From assembly GCF_001458735.1 (NCBI RefSeq), contig NZ_CZQA01000010.1:310001-374000 (forward strand): a DNA stretch of 64,000 nt, read 5' to 3'. The translations under genes and the position numbers were made by a program. A model generated the notes under the pieces. It was not told the DNA's origin. It made no database searches and worked only from the letters and a program-made list of their open reading frames with translations. Below are positions 53,800 through 61,967 of the stretch, in pieces; the stretch's first letter is position 1; every line of letters begins with the position of its first letter. This DNA is from Candidatus Nitrospira nitrosa. GTDB lineage: Bacteria; Nitrospirota; Nitrospiria; Nitrospirales; Nitrospiraceae.

Positions 53800-55518
53800 A
53801 TGAAGACGTCTCAATTACTGATCCCCACCTTGCGGGACGACCCCGGTGAAGCGGAAACCGTCAGCCATCGGCTGATGTTGCGCGCGGGCTTGATTCGAAA
53901 GGTGGCGGCAGGCATCTATACCTATCTTCCACTCGGTCTGCGCGTGATCCGAAAAATTGAACAGATCATCCGAGAGGAAATGAACCGCGCGGGCGCACAA
54001 GAACTCCTGATGCCGATCGCATCTCCAGCTGAGCTCTGGAAAGAGACGGCTCGTTGGGACTACTACGGCAAGGAACTCCTCCGTTTCAAAGACCGTCATG
54101 AACGAGATTTTTGCCTGGGCCCCACGCATGAAGAGGTCATTACCGATCTCTTCAGACGGGAAGTCCGCTCCTATCGCCAACTTCCGCTGAACTTGTATCA
54201 AATTCAAACAAAGTTTCGAGATGAGATCCGTCCCCGTTTTGGGCTCATGCGAGGCCGTGAATTCATCATGAAGGACGCCTATAGCTTTGACATCGATGAA
54301 CAGGGCGCCAAGGCCAGTTACCAAAAAATGTACGACGCCTATACCCGGATCTTCACGCGATGCGGACTGAGCTTCCGGGCGGTCGAAGCCGATACAGGTC
54401 TGATCGGCGGGGATGTCTCACACGAGTTCATGGTGTTGGCGGAAACCGGCGAAGCCACGGTAGCGTACAGCGACCAAGGCTTGTACGCCGCCAATCTTGA
54501 GCGAGCCGAAGTGCTCCCTCCTTCTGAGGTTGATACGTCTCCCCTGCGCCCCATGACGCCCATCGCGACACCGCAGCGTCGAACGGTTGACGAAGTCACG
54601 ACCTTTCTCAAGATTACCCCGCGCCAACTAGTCAAAACTCTTTTCTATCGGGCTGGAACCGACACCATTGCCGTGTTGATCCGGGGAGATCACGAGGTGA
54701 ACGAGGTCAAATTGGCTCGGCTCCTCCAAGTCACCGATGTGATGCTGGCTGATCCGGAATCGGTCCAACGTGTGACGGGAGCACCTCTAGGATTTGCGGG
54801 GCCGGTCGGGCTGCAGCAGGTTCGAGTCTTGGCCGATCACGCCATCAAGGGAATGAGAAACGTCGTCATTGGAGCCAACAAAGCTGATACCCATTATCAA
54901 GACGCCAACCTCGATCGCGACTTTACCGTCGAACAATTTGCCGACCTTCGTAACGCGCAACCCGGCGATCCTTCTCCTCGGGGAGCCGGTGTGTTGACGC
55001 TGGCAAAGGGGATCGAGGTTGGGCAGGTCTTTTTGCTCGGTACAAAGTATAGCCGTAAGATGACTGCCACGATCCTTGATGACCAGGGGAAGGAACGTCT
55101 GGCCATCATGGGTTGCTACGGCATCGGTGTCGGGCGTACCGCCGCAGCGGCGATTGAGCAAAACCATGATGAGAAGGGCATCATCTGGCCCTATCCCATC
55201 GCGCCATTCCATGTGCATCTCTTGACCGTCAGCCAATCGGAGCGGACGACGGATGTCGCCTCTCGTCTCTATACCGACCTGATGGTAGCCGGATTCGAAG
55301 TCTTATGGGACGATCGAGCCGATCGAGCTGGTGTTAAATTCAACGATGCCGACCTGATTGGGGCACCCTTTCAACTCATCATCGGCGACAAGGGCCTGGC
55401 AGATGGTATCGTTGAAACGAAGATACGAAGAAGCGGAGTCAAGTCCAGAATCGCACCGGATGAGCTCATCGCCTATCTGAAAGCGCGTTCCCTCGAAGCT
55501 GATCCATCCGCACTGTAA
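53800..55518 (+). CDS. proS: Prolyl-tRNA synthetase
   Basis: 572 residues, bacterial type. Class II motifs include RKVAAGIYTYLPLGLRVIRKIE, CLGPTHEEV, IQTKFRDEIRPRFGLMRGREFIMKDAYSFD and the C-terminal GCYGIGVGRTAAAAIEQNHD; the YbaK-like editing insert lies at about 225-380 (TFLKITPRQLVKTLFYRAG). It charges tRNA-Pro and edits Ala-tRNA-Pro. Length is normal. Confidence 0.97.
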   Translation: MKTSQLLIPTLRDDPGEAETVSHRLMLRAGLIRKVAAGIYTYLPLGLRVIRKIEQIIREEMNRAGAQELLMPIASPAELWKETARWDYYGKELLRFKDRHERDFCLGPTHEEVITDLFRREVRSYRQLPLNLYQIQTKFRDEIRPRFGLMRGREFIMKDAYSFDIDEQGAKASYQKMYDAYTRIFTRCGLSFRAVEADTGLIGGDVSHEFMVLAETGEATVAYSDQGLYAANLERAEVLPPSEVDTSPLRPMTPIATPQRRTVDEVTTFLKITPRQLVKTLFYRAGTDTIAVLIRGDHEVNEVKLARLLQVTDVMLADPESVQRVTGAPLGFAGPVGLQQVRVLADHAIKGMRNVVIGANKADTHYQDANLDRDFTVEQFADLRNAQPGDPSPRGAGVLTLAKGIEVGQVFLLGTKYSRKMTATILDDQGKERLAIMGCYGIGVGRTAAAAIEQNHDEKGIIWPYPIAPFHVHLLTVSQSERTTDVASRLYTDLMVAGFEVLWDDRADRAGVKFNDADLIGAPFQLIIGDKGLADGIVETKIRRSGVKSRIAPDELIAYLKARSLEADPSAL

Positions 55519-55818
55519 GCGGTCCGCTCACACTGCGTGCACAGACCGAACCTCGGCGACAGAAATCGCCTTTCCCTTGCCTTCTCGTCTTATTCGTCTA
55601 GACTGAGCCTATACGGACAACAGCAGGAAAAGAAACGAAGAGGCACCTTGCCTTCGACTTTCCGTGCGTTGAGTCTCCAAATGAACATGAGGGCGGAGTG
55701 GTTGACTTTGGGGGTGCCATGCGACTGCCGAACGCTGTGACCACGTCATGACCAAGCACCAGTTCATCCAGCGCGGAACCAGACTCCTTCACATCCAGTT
55801 CTCGACCACCTCGGCCGG
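55519..55818. other. Intergenic stretch, no gene recognised
   Basis: 300 bp between proS and the GAF-PilB gene. Small frames occur but without ribosome sites or motifs. No promoter could be assigned confidently. Confidence 0.4.
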
Positions 55819-58134
55819 ATGCACACGACATCGATGATGCCGAATGTCCAGGACCTCCAACACAAGGTCGATCATGCGGAGCATCTGAAGCGCATTACTG
55901 CACAGATTCACGCGGCCAGTCACCTCGACCACATCCTCCTTGACCTTCATAAAGACATCCTCAGCGTCTTCGACGCTCAAGATCTGACGCTCTTTGCATT
56001 CGATTCAGAGAAGAAGGAAATCTTTTCAAAGGTTCCTCACATCGACGGAGCAGAAGAAGTCCGTATTCCCATTACCGAGCAAAGCTTAGCCGGTTTCTGT
56101 GCGAAGTACCTTCGCCCCGTCAATATCACCGATGCGTACAACCTTGCGGAACTGCGAGCGATCCACCCCGCATTGCTCCACGACACGTCCTACGACAAAC
56201 GTACCGGCTTCAAGACCAAGCAAGTCCTGACCTACCCGGTCGTGGCCGACAATAAGTATCTCATGGGCGTCCTCCAGTTACTCAATAAGAAGAGTGGGAG
56301 TCGGTTTACACGAAAGGACGAAGAAGCGGTCGACGAAATCGCCAAGGCCCTGGGCATCGCCTTTTTCAACCTCAAGAAAACATCAAAGAAGAATCCCACC
56401 AAGTTCGATCTTTTAATCGGCAGCAACCGAATCACTCAGAATGAGTTGGAGCAGGCGCTCGCCGAGTCCCGGAAGGGCACAAATGATCTGGAAACCATTC
56501 TGCTCGAAAAGCATAAAGTCCAAAAACTTGACCTCGGCAAATCCCTTGCCCAGTTCTATAAGTGTCCCTACATTGAGTACAGCGAGCGAACGATCGTTGA
56601 CGTTGAACTGTTGAAAAACCTCAATGTCGACTATCTCAAGAAGAACCACTGGATGCCGTTGAAGCGGGACCGCACCGCCATCGAGATCTTGACTGATGAT
56701 CCGGGTGATCTGGACCGTGTCCAAGATATCAAACGCACCTTCCCAGGCCTCAATATTCGATTCGCCGTCAGCCTCCGCCGGGACATCGCTCAGTTTCTGA
56801 CATCCGCAACCGGGCAGAGTGACACCGGAGGGCGGAAACTTGATGAGAATGTGGTCGACATTCTCGGCGAACTGGTCACCGAGGCCCAGTCCGAGGCCAT
56901 GGAGGAATCCTCCGCCACCGGGCTCGATGAAAATGACAGCGCCATCGTCCGGCTGGCCAACCAGATCATTGCCGATGCGTACCGTCAAAATGCTTCGGAT
57001 ATTCACATTGAACCATATGGAGAAAAGCGAGAGACCCTGGTCAGATTCCGAGTCGACGGGGATTGTTTCGAATACATGAAGATTCCACAGAGTTACCGCC
57101 GTGCCATCGTCTCCCGACTCAAAATCATGGCCAGCCTGGATATCGCTGAGCGCCGCAAACCTCAAGACGGGAAGATTAAATTCAAGCTTTCCGAATCAAA
57201 AGAAATTGAACTTCGCGTCGCCACACTGCCCACCGCCGGCTATAACGAAGATGTGGTGATGCGTATCCTTGCGGCGAGCGAGCCTCTACCGCTCGACAAA
57301 ATGGGGTTCTCGGATCGGAACCTGAAGGTCCTCAAGGAGATTTCAGAAAAACCATACGGTATCATTTTGTGCGTGGGGCCCACCGGCTCCGGAAAGACTA
57401 CCACCCTCCACTCCGTGCTTGGGAATATCAACACCCCGGACATCAAGATTTGGACGGCGGAGGACCCGGTCGAAATCACTCAATACGGTCTACGCCAAGT
57501 CCAAGTACAGCCGAAGATCGGCTTCACCTTCGCGACTGCCATGCGAGCATTTCTCCGTGCCGACCCCGATGTCATCATGGTGGGAGAAATGCGGGATAAA
57601 GAAACGGCCGATACCGGCATCGAAGCGTCTCTCACCGGCCATCTCGTCTTGAGTACCTTGCATACTAACAGTGCGGTGGAAACCATCACCCGCTTGCTGG
57701 ATATGGGCTGTGACCCTTTCAGCTTCGCCGATGCAATGTTAGGCGTCTTGGCACAGCGGTTGGCTCGTCGGATCTGTAAGGACTGCAAGGAACAGTATGT
57801 TGGAACAAAAGAAGAGTACGAAGAGCTCCGACAGGGGTACGGGGCAGACTATTGGGATCAGCTCGGCATCAAGCAAGACAATACCTTCAGGCTGGCTCGC
57901 GGGAAGGGCTGTGAAATCTGTAATCGATCCGGCTTCAAAGGACGCGTGGCATTACACGAACTGCTCCTCGGTACGGACCGCATGAAACGTATGGTGCAAC
58001 AAAAGTCGCGCACCGAAGACATGTTGAAGGCCGCGATCGAGGATGGCATGACCACGCTCGTCCAAGACGGGATCCAAAAAGTCTTGCAGGGCCACACCAC
58101 ATACAAGGAAGTGAAAGCCGTCGCCATCAAGTAG
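55819..58134 (+). CDS. GAF-domain PilB/GspE-type ATPase
   Basis: 771 residues. Residues about 25-180 form a GAF domain (HLDHILLDLHKDILSVFDAQDLTLFAF, VVADNKYLMGVLQLLNKK), followed by a GspE N-terminal module (about 195-300) and the secretion ATPase: ASDIHIEPYG, Walker A GPTGSGKTTTLH, Asp box, Walker B DPDVIMVGEMRD, the His box LSTLHTNSAVETITRLLDMG and the zinc tetracysteine CKDCKE...CEICNRSG. It powers pilus or type II secretion assembly. The N-terminal GAF is not in standard PilB and may sense a nucleotide. Confidence 0.93.
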   Translation: MHTTSMMPNVQDLQHKVDHAEHLKRITAQIHAASHLDHILLDLHKDILSVFDAQDLTLFAFDSEKKEIFSKVPHIDGAEEVRIPITEQSLAGFCAKYLRPVNITDAYNLAELRAIHPALLHDTSYDKRTGFKTKQVLTYPVVADNKYLMGVLQLLNKKSGSRFTRKDEEAVDEIAKALGIAFFNLKKTSKKNPTKFDLLIGSNRITQNELEQALAESRKGTNDLETILLEKHKVQKLDLGKSLAQFYKCPYIEYSERTIVDVELLKNLNVDYLKKNHWMPLKRDRTAIEILTDDPGDLDRVQDIKRTFPGLNIRFAVSLRRDIAQFLTSATGQSDTGGRKLDENVVDILGELVTEAQSEAMEESSATGLDENDSAIVRLANQIIADAYRQNASDIHIEPYGEKRETLVRFRVDGDCFEYMKIPQSYRRAIVSRLKIMASLDIAERRKPQDGKIKFKLSESKEIELRVATLPTAGYNEDVVMRILAASEPLPLDKMGFSDRNLKVLKEISEKPYGIILCVGPTGSGKTTTLHSVLGNINTPDIKIWTAEDPVEITQYGLRQVQVQPKIGFTFATAMRAFLRADPDVIMVGEMRDKETADTGIEASLTGHLVLSTLHTNSAVETITRLLDMGCDPFSFADAMLGVLAQRLARRICKDCKEQYVGTKEEYEELRQGYGADYWDQLGIKQDNTFRLARGKGCEICNRSGFKGRVALHELLLGTDRMKRMVQQKSRTEDMLKAAIEDGMTTLVQDGIQKVLQGHTTYKEVKAVAIK

Positions 58135-58197
58135 AATTCCATCGGCCGGTTGGTCCGGCACAGATATCAACTCTTTCCGTTTTCACTCACAACCCGA

Positions 58198-58203
58198 TAC
58201 AAT
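58198..58203 (+). promoter_or_regulatory. Possible -10 element for the transglycosylase gene
   Basis: TACAAT 30 bp before the ATG; no clear -35 was found. Tentative. Confidence 0.3.
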
Positions 58204-58232
58204 AGGTCCATTCTTACGGAGGTGCCCCTACC

Positions 58233-59465
58233 ATGCGAGCATCCATATTCCTTCTTGCCGGACTCCTGTTCCTCGGCGGGTGCGAATCTGCGGATCGAGT
58301 GCTCACCAATACTGAACGAGTACTCGGCAGTCGTACCGGACGGACCGTCCTCGACGTGGCCACTGGTAAGGACCCAAAGCAGATCCTGAAAGAGCGTGTC
58401 GATGCCTACCAGCGTGACCCCGAGGCCGTCATCAGAGATTTGCGGACGGTTCAGCGTGATTTCAACACGATCATGACCGCCCTGACAGGCAAGGTCCGAC
58501 AGACCTGGGGTGAGAAAGAAGTCAAGGTTCCGGAACAGAAGAAATACGTCAAATATACCCAGAACTATATGAGCCGGACGATCGTGGATTTCGACAACGG
58601 AACAATCCTGGTAGAAACACTGGACGACAAGGCCCCGAAGGAGAGTTTGAAGAACGCGATCGTCACAACCTTGCTCACACCAGACGATCCGCGCTCCGTC
58701 GATCTATTTTCCGACAAGCCAGTCACCCTGACCAGTGACCATGCGCCTTATTTACTTGGACTGGTGCTGGATCAGGAGGGACAGCCGATCCGCACCCCAG
58801 CTCAAGCGGAAGCCTTTGCGACATCCAGTCTCGAGAGCGCCAAGGGAAGGTCGGTGGACCAGAACGGTGTCACAAAACAAGCGCTGATTGCCGAAATCAA
58901 AATGGTGGCGAACTTCACGAATAAACAAGCGGACAAATATCGAGCAACCGTGACCAGATTTGCGGAGCAATTCAAGATCAGCCCAAGCCTCATTTTTGCC
59001 GTCATACGAACGGAAAGCAATTTCAACCCGTTTGCCGTGAGTTCCGCCCCTGCCTTCGGTCTGATGCAGCTGGTTCCAACCAGTGGAGGCCGAGATGCGT
59101 ACCGAAAAGCAAAGGGGAAAGATACGATTCCCTCGCGCGAGTACCTGTTCGACCCAGAGAACAACATCGAGCTCGGCAGCGCCTATCTCAACGTGCTGTC
59201 GTACAATCTGCTCGAGCAGGTCGATAATGAAGTCTCACGAGAATATTGTGTCATCTCGGCGTATAACACCGGAACGGGAAATGTCTTCAAGGCGTTTGCT
59301 GGCAACTCCACATCTGCCATCAATCAAATCAACGGGCTCGAGCCTCCGGCCGTCTACGACCGGTTGCGCGCCAATCTCCCATATCAAGAGACCAGAGATT
59401 ATCTGGTGAAAGTTGTGGGATTTCGCAAGCAATTTGTCTCGCTGGCAGATGGCCCTAGGCGGTGA
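58233..59465 (+). CDS. mltC: Membrane-bound lytic murein transglycosylase (MltC-like)
   Basis: 410 residues. Residues 1-18 end in the lipobox FLGGC. The N-terminal half (DUF3393-like: ILKERVDAYQRDPEAVIRDL, WGEKEVKVPEQKKYVKYTQNY) and C-terminal SLT domain (AVIRTESNFNPFAVSSAPAFGLMQL with the catalytic Glu, then SAYNTGTGN) give the MltC layout. It cleaves peptidoglycan glycan strands from the outer membrane. TACAAT at 58198 with a TACGGAGG ribosome site precedes it. Confidence 0.9.
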   Translation: MRASIFLLAGLLFLGGCESADRVLTNTERVLGSRTGRTVLDVATGKDPKQILKERVDAYQRDPEAVIRDLRTVQRDFNTIMTALTGKVRQTWGEKEVKVPEQKKYVKYTQNYMSRTIVDFDNGTILVETLDDKAPKESLKNAIVTTLLTPDDPRSVDLFSDKPVTLTSDHAPYLLGLVLDQEGQPIRTPAQAEAFATSSLESAKGRSVDQNGVTKQALIAEIKMVANFTNKQADKYRATVTRFAEQFKISPSLIFAVIRTESNFNPFAVSSAPAFGLMQLVPTSGGRDAYRKAKGKDTIPSREYLFDPENNIELGSAYLNVLSYNLLEQVDNEVSREYCVISAYNTGTGNVFKAFAGNSTSAINQINGLEPPAVYDRLRANLPYQETRDYLVKVVGFRKQFVSLADGPRR

Positions 59466-59516
59466 CTCCTCAGCAGCGGTCAACGCGTTCAGTCATCACA
59501 CTCGACCGCCGGAGAC

Positions 59517-59921
59517 TCAGGCGGTCAATCCGGCCCCAGGCTTCGACTGATGGGTCATGAAGGCCTGAAGGTGTTGGTTGTCATGAGCAGACAACCCCTC
59601 AAACTCTACTCCATAAATCTGTTCCTTGCCCCATCGCACGGTCGCGGTTTCGATGACCATCGACGCTGACTGATTCGGCAATCGCAACTGCATGGCAATA
59701 CGGTCGCCTGGCGTAATGACCGCCTCTGTCATGACCCGCACCCCTTTTTCCGACACATCATAGATGATGCCTAGCCCTTGTTCGACCACTCCCTTTTTCA
59801 GGCGCCCCACACGCGCAAACGAACAAGGAAACGGAGCCGACACGCGGACACGAGGATATCGTCGCAACTGAGGCACACTTCGACCACTGCTTGAAGTGAA
59901 GTCTGAATCATCCATGATCAT
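59517..59921 (-). CDS. PilZ-domain protein
   Basis: 134 residues, single PilZ domain. The c-di-GMP-binding motifs are RRYPRVRV (RxxxR) near residue 20 and DVSEKGV (D/NxSxxG) near 64. It probably relays cyclic di-GMP to an unknown target. It starts immediately after the stop of a second PilZ gene, so the two form a bicistronic unit. Confidence 0.9.
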   Translation of the reverse strand: MIMDDSDFTSSSGRSVPQLRRYPRVRVSAPFPCSFARVGRLKKGVVEQGLGIIYDVSEKGVRVMTEAVITPGDRIAMQLRLPNQSASMVIETATVRWGKEQIYGVEFEGLSAHDNQHLQAFMTHQSKPGAGLTA

Positions 59922-60299
59922 TTACTCCTCCTCCCCTGTCGCATTCATGTACTCAGCCAACCGCCGTGACACCGCCTCGGACACTCTCGTGAATGCAAGC
60001 CCATGAAATTGCTGATACCTCCAGCACACGATGGCCACGGCCACTTCTGCCGGGGGAGCGCTCTTGGTTAATCGAAGCGTGAGGGATACCTGGTCACCTG
60101 GCTCAATCCGAGCATCCGTGCTTAAGCACAACCCGCCGGTCGACAGATCATGAACCAGGCCGACATCATGCACGGACTTTCGAAACCACCAACCAGTGCC
60201 GATGGAGGAAAGAGAACAGGTGAAGGGTGTAAGAATCCGAACCCGAGGATATTGCCGAGGTGTACTTCGTGTCACACCAGCCGGTTGAATCGTCTGCAT
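59922..60299 (-). CDS. PilZ-domain protein with hairpin-masked ribosome site
   Basis: About 125 residues from the second of two adjacent ATGs (60302 and 60299). RQYPRVRI (RxxxR) and DLSTGGL (DxSxxG) are both present. It is a paralogue of the following gene, 40% or so similar by eye. The ribosome site GAGG (six bases before ATG) lies in the 3' arm of a perfect 15-bp hairpin, which would block translation unless opened. Confidence 0.88.
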   Translation of the reverse strand: MQTIQPAGVTRSTPRQYPRVRILTPFTCSLSSIGTGWWFRKSVHDVGLVHDLSTGGLCLSTDARIEPGDQVSLTLRLTKSAPPAEVAVAIVCWRYQQFHGLAFTRVSEAVSRRLAEYMNATGEEE

Positions 60300-60300
60300 C

Positions 60301-60339
60301 ATCCACCTCGTGAGAAATACTCTATCTCACGAGGTGGAT
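60301..60339 (-). promoter_or_regulatory. 15-bp perfect hairpin covering the PilZ ribosome site
   Basis: On the plus strand ATCCACCTCGTGAGA is followed by nine bases and TCTCACGAGGTGGAT. In the minus-strand mRNA the second arm contains GAGGTGG and ends at the PilZ start codon. There is no T-run on the minus strand after it, so it is not a standard terminator. It could act as a translational switch or RNA thermometer. The helicase gene ends 21 bp upstream. Confidence 0.75.
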
Positions 60340-60360
60340 TCTGCGAACTATTTTTCAACT

Positions 60361-61647
60361 TTACGGACGTGGTGCTGTCGTCGTCCCATGCGCCGAAGGT
60401 CTGGAGTGAGGCCTTCTCCGTCTGCGGAAAGACCGTGGTTGATCCTGTCGTTCTTCGCTCACAGCGGGACGTCCATTCCGGTGAATGTCCTGATGCTCGC
60501 GCGGACTCGCATGTGCGGGAGCCCCGCCTCCTGGCGCGACTGGAACGGTGAGTCCCAACAGACGCTCGATCGCACGAAGTTGTTGCGCATCCTCGCTGGT
60601 CACAAAACTCGTGGCACGACCGGTCGTTTTCATCCGAGCCGTACGGCCGATCCGGTGCACGTAGTCTTCGGGAACGTTCGGTAAGTCGAAATTGATCACA
60701 TGACCGATATTGGCAACATCAATCCCACGAGCCGCAATATCCGTTGCCACCAACACCCGGAAGGCCCCCCGTCGAAAACCTTCCAGTGCAGCGCGTCGTT
60801 GTGACAAACTGCGGTCGCCGTGCAACACCGCTACTCGATGACCCGCACGATCCAGCATCCGCCCCACTCGATCGGCACGGTGCTTCGTTCGTGTAAAGAC
60901 TAGCGCGGTATCTTTGTCGGCCCCCAAAAGCGACAAGAGAAGATCAGGTTTGTCGGCATGCGAGGTATGATGCACCTCCTGAGTCACTCCGTCGGCGGTC
61001 GTGGCTGATGGTGCCACCATGACGCGGACGGGGTTGTGGACGCTGGCTTGAACTAACCGGGCAAGATCCGCCGGGAGCGTGGCCGAAAAGAGCAAGGTCT
61101 GCCGCTCTTCCGGCAAGGCATCAAGGATCTGATTGATTTGAGGCGCAAAGCCCATATCCAACATCCGATCTGCCTCATCCAAGACCAACATCGTAATGGA
61201 TGACAACAAGATCGTGCCGTTCCACATATGATCAAGAAGTCGCCCAGGTGTCGCCACCAGAATGTCTGGTCGCTGCCGCAAGCCTCGTACTTGGGCTTGC
61301 ATATCTGCGCCTCCCACGATGACGGTCGCAGAAATACGCCGACTCCGACCAAGCTTCTCAATCGTGGTCAGGGTCTGCAAGGCCAGCTCACGCGTCGGCG
61401 CGAGGATCAAAGCCTTCGGCTGCCCTTTCGGTAAGGTGGACAGCCGTTCAATCATCGGAATCACAAACGCTGCCGTTTTGCCCGTACCGGTCTGGGCACA
61501 TCCGATCACATCCCGTCCTGCCAGAGCGGGAGGGATGGCTTGTTCTTGAATGGGAGTTGGCGAAATAAACTTGGCATCGGCCAAGTCGTGTAAAAGAGCC
61601 TCAGATAAACCGAGGGCGTGAAAATTGCGTGAAGCAGACGTATCCAC
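60361..61647 (-). CDS. rhlE: DEAD-box RNA helicase (RhlE-like)
   Basis: 428 residues. Q motif FISPTPIQEQAIP, motif I AQTGTGKT, Ia PTRELALQ, Ib TPGRLLDH, II LDEADRML, III SATL, IV VFTRTK, V DIAARGIDV, VI HRIGRTAR are all readable. The Arg/His/Pro-rich tail (after about residue 390) fits RhlE, which binds RNA. It unwinds RNA during ribosome assembly or decay. It may be co-transcribed with the two PilZ genes downstream. Confidence 0.94.
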   Translation of the reverse strand: MDTSASRNFHALGLSEALLHDLADAKFISPTPIQEQAIPPALAGRDVIGCAQTGTGKTAAFVIPMIERLSTLPKGQPKALILAPTRELALQTLTTIEKLGRSRRISATVIVGGADMQAQVRGLRQRPDILVATPGRLLDHMWNGTILLSSITMLVLDEADRMLDMGFAPQINQILDALPEERQTLLFSATLPADLARLVQASVHNPVRVMVAPSATTADGVTQEVHHTSHADKPDLLLSLLGADKDTALVFTRTKHRADRVGRMLDRAGHRVAVLHGDRSLSQRRAALEGFRRGAFRVLVATDIAARGIDVANIGHVINFDLPNVPEDYVHRIGRTARMKTTGRATSFVTSEDAQQLRAIERLLGLTVPVAPGGGAPAHASPREHQDIHRNGRPAVSEERQDQPRSFRRRRRPHSRPSAHGTTTAPRP

Positions 61648-61967
61648 TAAACTATCCTTTCAGTTTGATCGCATTATGACGGGATCAGAGAACCGAGGGG
61701 AGAAACAACCGGGCGGGTGCCGCTCCAAACTGGACCTGGTCGCGATGCGATCGCGAAGTCCGTTATGGTTGAAGCATTTCTCTCGCCGGACTAGCACAAG
61801 TGAAATGTAGCATTACCATACCCTATTGGTCTTTGTGCGTCAACTCGTACGGAATTTGCTATCGGGCTCGCGTGCCAGAACGGGAGTCGACGACTCTGGG
61901 TCCTTCGCCCTATACCAAGACCATCTTAACATTCACCCGAGTTCGAGGTTTATGAGATAATCCTTCT
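61648..61967. other. Intergenic stretch between divergent genes
   Basis: No gene is recognised. I looked for a ydaO-type (c-di-AMP) riboswitch before the KimA-like gene and saw none. Confidence 0.4.

Noticed and set aside
56413-57165. 250-codon minus-strand frame
   Set aside because: Antisense to the PilB/GspE ATPase.
59504-59526. 7-bp GC hairpin (GACCGCC/GGCGGTC) between convergent genes
   Set aside because: Short stem overlapping a stop codon, no T-run; too weak to call a terminator.
61648-61967. ydaO/c-di-AMP riboswitch before the KimA-like gene
   Set aside because: Expected from the B. subtilis relative, but no matching conserved blocks were visible by eye.
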